NCBI RefSeq assembly: GCF_918797505.1
Contig: NC_092798.1
Location: forward strand, 3,547,501 to 3,611,500
Reading direction: 5' to 3'
Source of the DNA: Bemisia tabaci
Lineage: Eukaryota > Arthropoda > Insecta > Hemiptera > Aleyrodidae
DNA: 64,000 bases
How positions within the stretch are numbered: the stretch's first letter is position 1; the number at the start of each line of letters is the position of its first letter. A program made the translations under genes and the position numbers. Shown piece after piece: positions 54,251-63,829 of the stretch. A model generated the notes under the pieces. It saw nothing but the letters and a program-made list of their open reading frames with translations, did no database searches and was not told the DNA's origin.

Positions 54251-55427
54251 AACCTTGGCATTAGGAAAAGAAAGGAAATTTTAATAGGGGTGCAATACAT
54301 GGTTTCTTATGTATCTTAGGCTACGAAATCGAAAAATTCCTAGGTTTTTTTCCATCGTGCACAGATTCTCCCGGAAGATTGACTCTGCTGGAAAAGCTAG
54401 ATTTTTAAGGAAAATTCCGATTTCTCCGGAAAAATTCCGAACTTTCCCGGGATAAGTCGCACTGATACAGGTAAATGGAGGTGATCTTCGGAATCAGCGC
54501 CAAAAATCTACTCCAAAACCGTTGGCAAATCTTCGGAAAATCAAAAAAAAAAAAAAAAAAAAAAAAACGTTGACCAGTGTAATTGATATGTTAATGCAAT
54601 TCCTCAAACTTTTCCTGGCTTTACCTCCACTTCAGCGGGTACACGCCCACTTGAAGTTTTAAAATTCGATGTTTTTGATCAATTTTGTATTGCAATGTTC
54701 CAAGAAATAAAAGCTTCTTCTCGTGTTAAAGGAAGACAGTAGGCATTTTGATAAACAGACGGAACTGTCTAAAAGATAAGCAGAATAAGCTCCAGATATC
54801 TTTCATGACGGATGAATTTTTTTGGTTCTGTAAGATATGAAAGGGTTACATGTTTTCAATTATGCTTTAATTTAGTGCTCGACGATGCTTTTATGACAAT
54901 TGCGTTCAATTTTCAATTAAAAGTATTGTATGTCACCTCTGAGATGAAAATTTGGGAAATCAGGCAAAATTAGAGCAAATTTTGGGAAGTGATACACTTG
55001 ACGGTGGAAATTCGGGTTTAAGCATAACTATTAAGCTCGACGAGCTATATTTCCTAAGTCTACACCTAATGAGAGTCAAAATAAAGTTTGGTTTGCCCAA
55101 AAATTCACAAAAAAATTTTGGGAGGAAATTGAACCTGGAATTTGACCCTTATTTGAATTCACCCACGTATATATAGGAGGGTGTTTTGACAAGTAACTCG
55201 AATTTTCCGTCAATTTTTAAAAATTTGATAAAGCAAATTTTTGACTTTTCAAAAAGTATCTATTCTTGCAAACAAGATAGACGATTTAGAAAATTAATTT
55301 TCCCTTTAGCTTTAACACAGCAGCATTTCCCTGAATGACTTATTCTATTATGTGCTTTGGCTGATTAAGTTATTCATCATTTCAATAATAAGCTAATTTA
55401 TTTCTGCGATAGAAGTTTTAGGGGAAC
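54251..55427. other. Single-copy stretch with a 26-A run
   Basis: A poly(A) run lies at about 54542-54567. Nearby TTCCCGGGATAAGTCGC words weakly resemble families M and N. No gene was recognised. Confidence 0.35.
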
Positions 55428-55573
55428 CAACTGGATCACATTTTGCAATTAGGAACGACAATCTCTGGCTCAGTGTAAAAACAACGTATGCACCATTAGT
55501 TTCCCTATCCACATATGTTTTTTTACGGATGAGCAAAAAATTGTAGTTCCTAATTGCAAATTGTAGTCCAACT
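55428..55573. mobile_element. G-family element (best single copy)
   Basis: AACTGGATCACATTTTGCAA, TTAGGAAC is mirrored by TAGTTCCTAATTGCAAATTG, TAGTCCAACTG. The interior is as in the array units at 27638. 146 bp. Confidence 0.8.
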
Positions 55574-55823
55574 GTGCACTTGGCTTCGTCCATTCGAAAA
55601 AAGAGACTTGTAGCTTAAATTTACCGTTCATATTTCCTCTCAAACCAAGAATTAAATTGTCAGAATCAAGCAACTCTCTTGTATACTTTGCTTCGAATAA
55701 TATTGAATATACATTTTTAATTTTTGTAGACCAGGTAGGCTGAGGGTCCTTCTTTCTCTCCCGTTGGCGGTGAAAAATATACATATAGGGATATAATAAA
55801 AGATTCCACTAATATTTAGAACT

Positions 55824-55977
55824 CAGTGGCGTGGCGTGCTTAGGGATTGATCTGCCATTTAAACCTATGGAAAAGGATCGATGAACAGGATGTTCGCAGT
55901 GAACCCTTAATAATCATTTCTTTACCATGACTCCAATGGAGACATATCGGTGATCGATCATTCACGCCTCGCCACTG
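55824..55977. mobile_element. I-family MITE, copy 5, with target duplication
   Basis: CAGTGGCGTGGCGTGCTTAG to CATTCACGCCTCGCCACTG. Perfect 8-bp duplications TTAGAACT lie at 55816-55823 and 55978-55985. The right inner arm is more diverged. Confidence 0.93.
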
Positions 55978-55985
55978 TTAGAACT

Positions 55986-56256
55986 CCCAATAGAATATCA
56001 ATAACAGTATTATAACCTGCTGTTCTAAACCCTCATTTGGCATCGCCAAATTGGCCACAAACTTCGCATTCTAAAGAGACCAACTTTAGCGGGAGTTCAT
56101 GTGCCTTGAGGAGAGCTTTTTGCTGACGGGTATAATCCTACGACTGAATCCCTTCTTACTGCGGTATATCAATAGCAAATACTGGGGATATACTCTATAT
56201 GCAATTTTCGTCCCTTTCTCATACTTGCAGATGGATCCCGATCGGTGTGCAAACAC
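55986..56256. other. Short single-copy spacer
   Basis: No feature noted. Confidence 0.3.
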
Positions 56257-56509
56257 TACCGTGCTGAGAAAGAACGCCGTAAGAGCCTTCAGACGTTCCT
56301 ACATTTCCTTCAATGAGATACAAATTTACCGGGGAAGTTGTGAATATTTTTCATCAAATATGTCAGACAGCTTTTTCCGCAATTCAAGCTAAAATATATC
56401 TGAAAATTTCAAGGGTAACCATGCATGGCTTTCCTAAAAAATACATGTTGTCCGAGGAAAGTTGATGCCTCTTTAGGATGTTCATACGGCTTTCTTCCTT
56501 AGCACGGAA
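56257..56509. mobile_element. A-family MITE, copy 16
   Basis: TACCGTGCTGAGAAAGAACG, CCGTAAGAGCCTTCAGACGT to GGATGTTCATACGGCTTTCT, TCCTTAGCACGGAA. 253 bp. Confidence 0.85.
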
Positions 56510-56542
56510 GAACCGACGAAGGAGTTCTCGCAATAAAAGCTC

Positions 56543-56857
56543 TGGAGCCCCTTTATACTGAGAGTCAAGACAATGTGAATCCATTTCTGATTGGTTCCCG
56601 TATTTTAGGACTCCACGGTGGTGTCACAAACGGGAATAAAGATTACATTTTCACCGATTGCAAAGATAATAATCTGGAATGGACCGAAGAATTACGGGTT
56701 TGACAAGGAACATACTGAATGAGAGAAGGAACGGAGAAAGGAATTTGAGAATGAACCGATCAAAGATTACGAAAAACGTTCAATTTGTGTGATCTTTATT
56801 CCCGTTTGTGACTCCATGAGGGGGTGTTGTCTTGACTCTCAGTATAAAGGGACTCTA
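56543..56857 (-). mobile_element. H-family hAT-like MITE, copy 3
   Basis: TGGAGCCCCTTTATACTGAG to CTCAGTATAAAGGGACTCTA, 315 bp, inverted relative to copies 1 and 2. Perfect 8-bp duplications AAAAGCTC lie at 56535-56542 and 56858-56865. Confidence 0.95.
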
Positions 56858-56874
56858 AAAAGCTCCGGGAGCTC

Positions 56875-57038
56875 CATTAGCGTGGCGTGATTTGCGATTT
56901 ATCAATTGATCTGCCATTTTAACCTATGAAAAAGGGTTGATAAACAGGATGTTCGCAACCAACACCTTAATAATCGATGCTTTATCATAGCTTCAAATAG
57001 GGAAATATCGAGGGTGGATCATTCACACCTCGCCAGTG
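56875..57038. mobile_element. I-family MITE, copy 6
   Basis: CATTAGCGTGGCGTGATTTG to CATTCACACCTCGCCAGTG. The flanks GGGAGCTC (56867-56874) and AGGAGCTC (57039-57046) agree at 7 of 8. It starts 9 bp after the target duplication of H copy 3. Confidence 0.88.
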
Positions 57039-57086
57039 AGGAGCTCGGTGGAGTCTAACACGAAAGAGCCAATAGGAAATGGATCC

Positions 57087-57120
57087 TCCGATGGCCATCC
57101 TCTCACTATAAAGGTACTCT
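57087..57120 (+). mobile_element. W-family right-end fragment
   Basis: ATGGCCATCCTCTCACTATA, AAGGTACTCTT resembles the right end of W. No partner was found upstream. Confidence 0.5.
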
Positions 57121-58595
57121 TCTACTTAGCACAGCGAGAATTAAGATTTCTTTACCGCAGTTATGTTATTTTTAAAAAGGGCCGAAGGTCCAAACACTCC
57201 CTCTAGTCCCGGTGCACTTATCTTATGACCTAAAGGTTGTCAGGTCGCACGGAAAATATGCATTTAGTCACGTTAAAACCTCAAAGTCGATTGACGGAAG
57301 AGCATTTGAATATAGTCGAAGTTCCTTCGTGAAAGTTTTCATTTTTGAGAAAAGTAACGAATGTTTGTGTTATTTCTCCAAATTTTTGGATGCATGAGAG
57401 TGAAATGGGAATACTTTTTTACGGTAAAAACAACTTGAGCAATTTTAATAACGTCTAAAGGAAAAACCGAAGATGGCGCTTGTTTTAAAACGAATTGTAC
57501 TCATCAAATTTCATTATTGAGAGACTTTCCTCTTTTTTTAAACCAAGTCTTTTCTCGAAAAATTGAAGCGACAATTTTCAGCATTGAAGCCTTACAGGCA
57601 GATCCAATTTTGACTTTTTGTCATTTATAGTTGTATAAGCTGTAAAATTCCTCTGATTTTTCACGGCTCTGCCAGATTCTAAATCGCATGAATAAAGTTC
57701 TATTAAAAAATCAACTAAAAAAATTCAGAAATTTCCAGAAAATTATTCCTCATCAAAAAAAAAAAAGTTGTTATGGACAAAAGGTTAAGGGGAGCTGGTC
57801 CTTGAGCGCATAGTGTTTATCATGATCACTTATCCCTCTTTTTCTTCAACTTTACCTACGTTAAACCAGAAACATAAACGATCGAGTTCAATATTAAAAT
57901 CATTCAGGGAGCTAAAACTTTGACCTTTTGATCATCATTCTTGCAAAATGTTTTCATCCTCTGAGTTTTCAAGAGTTTCTCTTAAATCCTTTATGTTTTC
58001 AATCGATTTCCATCCGACAGTAAATCTGCATATTATGTGCGGCAAATGAACCTCAAACTAATTTTAACTCATTATTCTCACAATAAGACTACATGCGTTT
58101 CTGTTCAATTCACTCAACTTTTCACGCAAGCAACAGCTTGATGAAGTGCGCTAAAGCAAGCTGGGAAAAATTGTCGCTCCTTCAAATTAAAGTGTATGCA
58201 AAATGCACAACTTTAGAGCTCGTATAATCGCATGCAGGCGCCGCGCGCCGTGCGGATTTATTCAGTGCAACAGCCTTTCACGTTGCGTAACTCCCTTCCG
58301 TGTTCTACTTTCAACAGGAAAATTGAAGGCGAATAAAAGTTTTAAACTTCTGGGAATGTTCTTGAGGAGCCATTTACCTTCATGCATGTGACGAAATTAG
58401 AAAAATATCAACACGCACGCACAAATCACGCAAAAATAACGCAGCCAGGAAATCAAAGCTCATACTGGTAGCCTGAAGAAAAACTAGCAGATAATGCATT
58501 GAGGATCAATGCGCAAGGATTTAATACTTTCCAAGCTATTCTAAAAATCACGCGTAGTATGAAGCGAAAAATGTGAGACCTTCTTGCAGAATACC
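57121..58595. other. Long stretch without recognised feature
   Basis: AT-rich, single-copy to my eye, and with no credible gene, hairpin or repeat. A short A-run lies near 57758-57769. Confidence 0.4.
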
Positions 58596-58822
58596 ATGGA
58601 AAAAACTGAATGCTGCTTTAGCATCTGTAATGTTTAAAAAAAGTGCGGCAAATATAAATGCTGATTTTACAATTTTAAAAAAAATGCTACGTTAACTACA
58701 TCCACGATTAAATTAACAAATTCGATGTTGAGCCAGCATGGTTTTAATATAAAATCAGCATTTGATGCTTGTTGCACATTTTTTAACAGTATAAATGCTA
58801 AATCAACATTTAATTTTTTCCG
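58596..58822. mobile_element. S-family hairpin, old copy
   Basis: CATGGAAAAAACTGAATGCT, AAATATAAATGCTGATTTTA is mirrored by TAAAATCAGCATTTGATGCT and TTTAATTTTTTCCGCG. It resembles 30520-30788 in design and centre (AAATGCTACGTTAACTACAT) but is much more diverged. Confidence 0.65.
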
Positions 58823-58865
58823 CGTTCCGTGCTTTTTTGGTACTTCCGGATCGCCTTCAAAAATC

Positions 58866-59240
58866 AGAGTCTACTCAAACAGGCTGGCTAAAAGTCAGTA
58901 ATTTGACGGAGCTTTTTCAGTACATACCGGAGAAATTCAGTACTTCTTCACTTCATTCCAGAGAAACTCAGTACCTCCTCAACAGAAAAATTCAGTACTT
59001 TTTCAGGACCTCTAATTGACGAAATTCAAAACATTTCAAAAATTTGAATCTCTCGCTCGAATTGAGACAAAAATGCCAACAAATTCCGGACCTTCTCGCA
59101 GAATTTCCGCACTTCTTCAGTACTTCCGGACCGCCCTTAAAAAATCCGTACTATTTCCGGACTTTCTGGAAATTCCGGACTTGCAGACACCCTGAAAATC
59201 ATTGATGTTTCCGGAGTTTCCGAACCAGTAGACACCTTGG
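58866..59240 (+). mobile_element. M-family element, copy 5, and an extra M end
   Basis: GAGTCTACTCAAACAGGCTG to ACTTGCAGACACCCTG makes one element. A second partial end (CCGGAGTTTCCGAACCAGTA, GACACCTTGG) follows directly to 59240. The interior has the family CAGTAC and TTCCGGAC words. Confidence 0.75.
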
Positions 59241-59768
59241 TCAAGGGAAAAAACCCACAAATTTCGGCACGAACAGGCAACAGCGGCGCAAAAGCCGCGG
59301 AACGGAACGGCATGCAGCCGGAGAGCTAACAAAACACGGCAATTTCGCCCTGACCGGGGGTGGGGCGGCGGGGGGGGGGGAGGGAAAGTATGCGAAGCTC
59401 ATCTGAGCCGGGATCCGGGAACCATCATATTATTACAGCCCAGTAATGCACGCTTCGCAACGGAACAATTTCGCTTAACACCGGGATTTGTCGCCGGGGT
59501 TCCGGCCTCGCGAGTAAGAACCGCGCAACTCCCGCACGGAGGACATGAGCGGATGCGCGGTTTTCGATACGGCGTCCTCAAGCGCGAGTCTCAGGAACGG
59601 ATAACGCCCGCTAAGGAACCCGAGACGTTACGATCCACACGACGGGACTTTACGGCCGGAGTCGCAAGCGTTGACCTCCGGCCGACCAATCCGAGGGGGT
59701 CATCGACGGGGAGGGTCGCGGGGATGCGCAAAACAGGGGGTGGAGCCCCCCCGGAAAATCTGCTCGTC
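59241..59768. other. CpG-rich single-copy stretch
   Basis: GC-rich with a G-run near 59370-59380. Frames on both strands (for example 59553-59834) run into the N repeat at their ends and have no motif. Confidence 0.4.
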
Positions 59769-59870
59769 CAGGGTTCCCAGCCAATTTTGGAAAAAAAAAT
59801 CCCTGACTTTTCCAGGTTTTCCAGGCCAAAATGAAAACTCTTCCAGGCCTTTTTTCCGTGGAAAAAACTC
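59769..59870 (+). mobile_element. N-family left end
   Basis: CAGGGTTCCCAGCCAATTTT, then TCCCTGACTTTTCCAGGTTT, TCCAGGCC. The outward tip is a mirror of GCTGGGAACCCTG at 61397. The 8-base flanks of the two ends do not match, so they may belong to different copies. Confidence 0.7.
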
Positions 59871-59956
59871 AGATAATTTGCCCTAAAAGAGACAGCGCGC
59901 GCATTTTTCGGTTTTTGTAAAAACTCTTCTATTTTCATCAATTTTTGATCTGGTTC

Positions 59957-59959
<3 letters not shown>

Positions 59960-60012
<53 letters not shown>
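59960..60012. repeat. 53-base T homopolymer
   Basis: An uninterrupted T tract, read as poly(A) on the minus strand. I saw no retrotransposon-like body or flanking duplication that would prove a retroposed tail. The length may be affected by sequencing. Confidence 0.8.
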
Positions 60013-60016
<4 letters not shown>

Positions 60017-60488
60017 ACCAGGCTAGGATAGTATCGTAACACGAATGAAATCACAAAAACACTTAAAATGTGTTGGAAGAAAAAAGATTGGCGAAATATA
60101 AACGCCTCCTTAAACGATACATGCATTGGTGAAAGCAAATGATTTTTCAATTTGTTTCATTTACTCATTGTAGTATTGGATTTGAAAAATAAATCCCATC
60201 ATGGTATTGCTGCTATGCTAAGGAAAAGAGCACTGAACAGATTCTTTTAGAAAATAATCCAACCTGCAGTCTTCGTTCTGCAGACTATTAAGAATTACTC
60301 TTAAAAAAACTGAGAAATGCATATATATTTTTTTAAATGAGCATATTGTCCAGGGAAAAAAGGCAGAGTTACAAAAAAAATAACGTCTACCTTAGCATGC
60401 AGACATAGTTCTCAGCTAAGCGCAAGATATCCTAGTGAGTGTACTTGAAACTTTTACATTGAAGATTGAGGGTTACCCGATCGAAGAG
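60013..60488. other. Stretch without firm feature
   Basis: CTGCTATGCTAAGGAAAAGA at 60210 looks like an A-family tip but loses similarity at once. AT-rich otherwise. Confidence 0.35.
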
Positions 60489-61027
60489 CATAGGCGTAGC
60501 TAGGTCATTTTGCTAGGGGGGGCCTGGGTCTCTTGGCCTCCCACCACCGGGGGGTCTGGGGGGTATGGAATACCCCCAGCTCAGGGGGGGACTTCGGGGG
60601 GCCTCCCCCGGAAAATTATTGAAATTTTAATTCTACTTGAGCGCATCTCGAGGCACTTGTGGCGCTAATCTTCCTTCAATTTCTGCCTAAAAATCACCCA
60701 GTTTTATGCATTTTAAGGTTCCGGAAAATTTTTGAAATTTTAACTCTACTTGAGCGCATCTCGAGGCACTTGTGGCGCTAATCTTCCTTCAATTTCTGCC
60801 TAAAAATCACCCAGTTTTTTACAGTTTAAGGTTAAAATACTTTGAAATTGTTGCATTCAACAGGTTTTTCTATTTATAGGCATCCTCTCACGGGCCACGG
60901 CGACAGAGACTTACCGTTGAAGAGGGTCTTTTTGCAACATCCAGAATTTCTGGGAGGGGGCAGATGATACTATTTCCAATTCTAGGGGGGGCCAGGCTCC
61001 CCCTGGCCCCCCCTTCCTTCGCCTCTG
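60489..61027. mobile_element. hAT-like 539-bp element with internal duplication
   Basis: The tips CATAGGCGTAGC and CCTTCGCCTCTG are imperfect inverted repeats, followed inward by GGGGGGGCCTGG/CCAGGCTCCCCC. A perfect 8-bp duplication TCGAAGAG lies at 60481-60488 and 61028-61035. Inside, a 113-bp unit (GAAATTTTAATTCTACTTGA, GCGCATCTCGAGGCACTTGT...) is repeated at 60608-60720 and 60721-60833. No coding capacity. Confidence 0.9.
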
Positions 61028-61297
61028 TCGAAGAGGAGTGAAGAGGAGTGGCTAGCTCCTGTGATCTCTTTTTTCATTAGACGCAACCGGTCGCACAAGA
61101 TGCCCCCATCATTATGGCTGACCTGCAGGGGGAGCCACCGAACACTTCCGAGTAGTTCCGATTCGTTCCGAATGCCGATAAAGAGGATGAGTTGGCGGAA
61201 AATTCAAAATACAACGTAGGAATTGCAATTTCAATTTTAATTCTTTTATTTTTATTTGTTTACTTATTAATTTTTTTTTTCTCAGTACTTGAAAAAA

Positions 61298-61397
61298 TTC
61301 CAGACTTTTGGAGCAAATTCCCTGACTTTTCCATGTTTTCCAGGCCCTTTATTTTTTCCCTGACTTTTCCAGGTTTTCCAGATCGCTGGGAACCCTG
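61298..61397 (-). mobile_element. N-family right end
   Basis: TTCCCTGACTTTTCCATGTT, TCCCTGACTTTTCCAGGTTT, GATCGCTGGGAACCCTG. It abuts a C-family element on its right. The upstream extent is unclear. Confidence 0.75.
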
Positions 61398-61492
61398 AAT
61401 TTATGCCGTGAGCCCTGTAATGCGCATACACTTATGGGTCTCAGGACTCATGTCTTAATGCACATAGTTCCGTTCGGTAGAAATACGTTCAT
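61398..61492 (+). mobile_element. C-family MITE, right part, cut by N
   Basis: ATTTATGCCGTGAGCCCTGT, then CTTATGGGTCTCAGGACTCA, TGTCTTAATGCACATAGTTC, GTAGAAATACGTTCA. The left third is missing where N joins, at the same C position as the insertion at 25303. Confidence 0.75.
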
Positions 61493-61759
61493 TTTGTCAT
61501 TCCCTGGTGAATCCTACTTTTTCCCTGTCTTAGACAGCGTACCGCAGTCTTCAATAATCGGCCGTTTCAATCAATAGGATCGCTATATTTTTTCTTAGTC
61601 TTCTTTATCTTTAACTTCGTCGATCAATTGCAATGATCAGGCCATTGCTGGTCATATTTCTATAAAAAATCGAATTCCTTGATCAATTTTCCAACCTTGA
61701 AACGAGCTTACGTCCCTCCGTCAAAGGATCGACGAATCAAGACATTATCACGCATCAAA

Positions 61760-61880
61760 TCGTCGCTCCTCCGACGAAAAGACACATCTCAATTTCCACG
61801 TGAGCTTTATTTTCCATACAAATCCATGCTTCAAGACTCATGCGGAAATTGTTATACGCCCATACGTCAAAGGAGCGACG
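61760..61880. mobile_element. AA hairpin element, copy 2
   Basis: TCGTCGCTCCTCCGACGAAA, ATCTCAATTTCCACGTGAGC is mirrored by TGCGGAAATTGTTATACG, CGTCAAAGGAGCGACGA. Confidence 0.7.
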
Positions 61881-62164
61881 AAATGACGGTCGACGTCTAT
61901 GACGATCTGGCAAGGCGGGAGCCCAGGATGCTGCGTACGAGATGAGGATGAGATGAATGGCTATAGGTGAAAGCATCTCTTCATCGAGGCGGTCATGGCA
62001 TCGTGCATTCGAGGATTCGTGTCGGCGCAATTGCCCTTTCGGGGAAATGCATCCTGATCATCTTGATTGAAACGCATCGGATGCTCGGGTCCGAGAGGAT
62101 TTCACAAAGCACAATCCAGGCAACATGACGATAGGACATTGAATCCAAGTCCTAGTGTCTAATT
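61881..62164. other. Short single-copy spacer
   Basis: No feature noted. Confidence 0.3.
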
Positions 62165-62245
62165 CTGTCGTGCTAAGGGAGAACGTCGTAAGAGCCTTCA
62201 GACGCTGCCAAGTTTCTTCTGATAAAAACCGGATCGGGTCAGTTC

Positions 62246-62495
62246 TGCCGTAATAAGGAAAAACGCCGTATGAACATTCGATAGTTGTCAAATTTCCTCT
62301 CAGAAAATAGTTATTTTTGAAGAAAGGTATGAATCTATCTCCTTGAAATTTTCAGGAACCGCAGGTGGAGTTGAGAACAAAATTATCGGAAAAATCGGAA
62401 GGAAAACCTTTACAAATTTTCCAGAAAACTGGTGATTTGCCGTAAGAAATTTGGCAACGCCTGAATGTTCATACGGCGTTCTTCTTAAGCACGGC
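62246..62495. mobile_element. A-family MITE, copy 18, inside copy 17
   Basis: TCTGCCGTAATAAGGAAAAA, CGCCGTATGAACATTCGATA to TGAATGTTCATACGGCGTTC, TTCTTAAGCACGGCA. It is complete, at about 250 bp. Confidence 0.88.
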
Positions 62496-62499
62496 AGAG

Positions 62500-62882
62500 T
62501 TGCGATGGTCACAGAATCGTGTTTCGATGCTTGATTCTTGTAGATCAGCTAAAAATAATACCATCCAAACTCTAGCCGAGATATCGCCTTTTAAAAAGCC
62601 GGATTTTGACGTCATCCACGGTGGTGACACCCTTGGTTTCTTCCACCTCGCTTTTATCAGTCAGTGATACACCGGTTACTCAGCGTGATACTTGGATGAA
62701 AGCAAGGTGAAAAAACCAAGGGTGTCACCACCGCGATGGATGACATCAAAAACCTGTCTTTTCAAAGGGCGATATCTCTGTTAATATTTAACGTAGAAAG
62801 TTGCTGTTTGGACGGATCTTATTATTTTTAGCTGACCCACAAGAATTCAAGCATAAAACCACGATTTTGTGACCAACGCAAC
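62500..62882. mobile_element. CC inverted-repeat element
   Basis: GTTGCGATGGTCACAGAATC, GTGTTT is mirrored by AAAACCACGATTTTGTGACC, AACGCAAC. Deeper arms pair over GACGTCATCCACGGTGGTGA, CACCCTTGG and CCAAGGGTGTCACCACCGCG. Arms are about 170 bp, and the element abuts A copy 18. Confidence 0.85.
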
Positions 62883-63073
62883 TGAACCATTTACCGGGAA
62901 AATTGTGAATATTTTCCCCCGAAATTTTCAGACGATTTTGCACGCAATTTAATGTAAATATCTGAAATTTTAAAGGAAAAATATGCATGAATGTCGTAAA
63001 AAATACATGCTTTATCATGGGAAACTTGGCAACTCTCGAATTTTCGTGCAGCGTTCTTCCTTAGCACGGCAGA

Positions 63074-63466
63074 ATTCAAGCCGAGCCGATTACAATCAAG
63101 AAATGCCTTGAAGGAGTGGATTCTAGATTTTTCCTATGTGATTTATGTTGTTTCTGAGTCATTTAAACACTTGAATTCATATGTACATACGCCCGTGGCA
63201 AGGGTTCGTGACGACCCACACCTACGCAAAAAAAGGAGGCACGATTGAAATGACAAAATTTTTCGGGGGGGGGGGGGGGAGGGGGGTGTCTGGAGGTAAG
63301 TGACATTTTGGACAAAGGGATAAGGAGAGGTCAAAGGTCGGTAAAAATGGGTTCTGTAATTCATGGACGAACCCGCCCTCCTTTTCAGCAAAAAAAAGGA
63401 AAGTTGTGAAAAGTGAGAGATGAATTATCCGGGAAATCCAGGTACCCTCATTAATTAGTGTAATAA
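63074..63466. other. Single-copy stretch with G-run
   Basis: A G-rich run lies at about 63265-63287. Minus-strand frames with proline runs are its product. No gene was recognised. Confidence 0.4.
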
Positions 63467-63592
63467 TTGGGCGTATTTCTATCAAACGGAACTATGTGCA
63501 TTATGACGTGAGCCCTGTTATGGACATATTCGTATGGGTCTCAGGGCTAATGTCTCAACGCACATAGTTCCGTTTGATACAAATACATCCAA
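63467..63592. mobile_element. C-family MITE, copy 6
   Basis: TTGGGCGTATTTCTATCAAA, CGGAACTATGTGCATTATGA, CGTGAGCCCTG is mirrored by CAGGGCTAATGTCTCAACGC, ACATAGTTCCGTTTGATACA. 126 bp. Confidence 0.85.
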
Positions 63593-63829
63593 TTAGTTTT
63601 CAGTTCAATGAAGACATTTTCTTTTGTGAGCTTGCACTGACCTTTCACCTGGGAAACCCGAAATGTAGGGATATTTTGGAAATTGAAGCCACTCTTTTGT
63701 TTTCGAGAAGAACAAGGAAAACGTTGGCGACCTCGAGGGCTCGGAACTTTTGGTACTTTGGTCAGTCGAAGTCGCGCAGCCGTAGGGGTTGAGCTTGAGC
63801 GTAGAGGATAATCAATCGGAAGTATATTT

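Larger units (their letters stand above)
62165..63073. mobile_element. A-family MITE, copy 17, host of two insertions
   Basis: The left part 62165-62235 (TCTGTCGTGCTAAGGGAGAA, GCTGCCAAGTTTCTTCTGAT) and right part 62883-63073 (TGAACCATTTACCGGGAAAA ... TTCCTTAGCACGGCA) make one A element of about 260 bp once the A copy and CC between them are removed. Confidence 0.8.

Noticed and set aside
59553..59834. 93-codon frame in the GC-rich stretch
   Set aside because: Its C-terminal part is translated N repeat sequence and the rest has no motif.
59769..61397. A single 1.6-kb N element bounded by the two inverted tips
   Set aside because: The 8-base flanks do not match, and the right end joins a C element whose left part is absent at the other end, so two partial copies are more likely.
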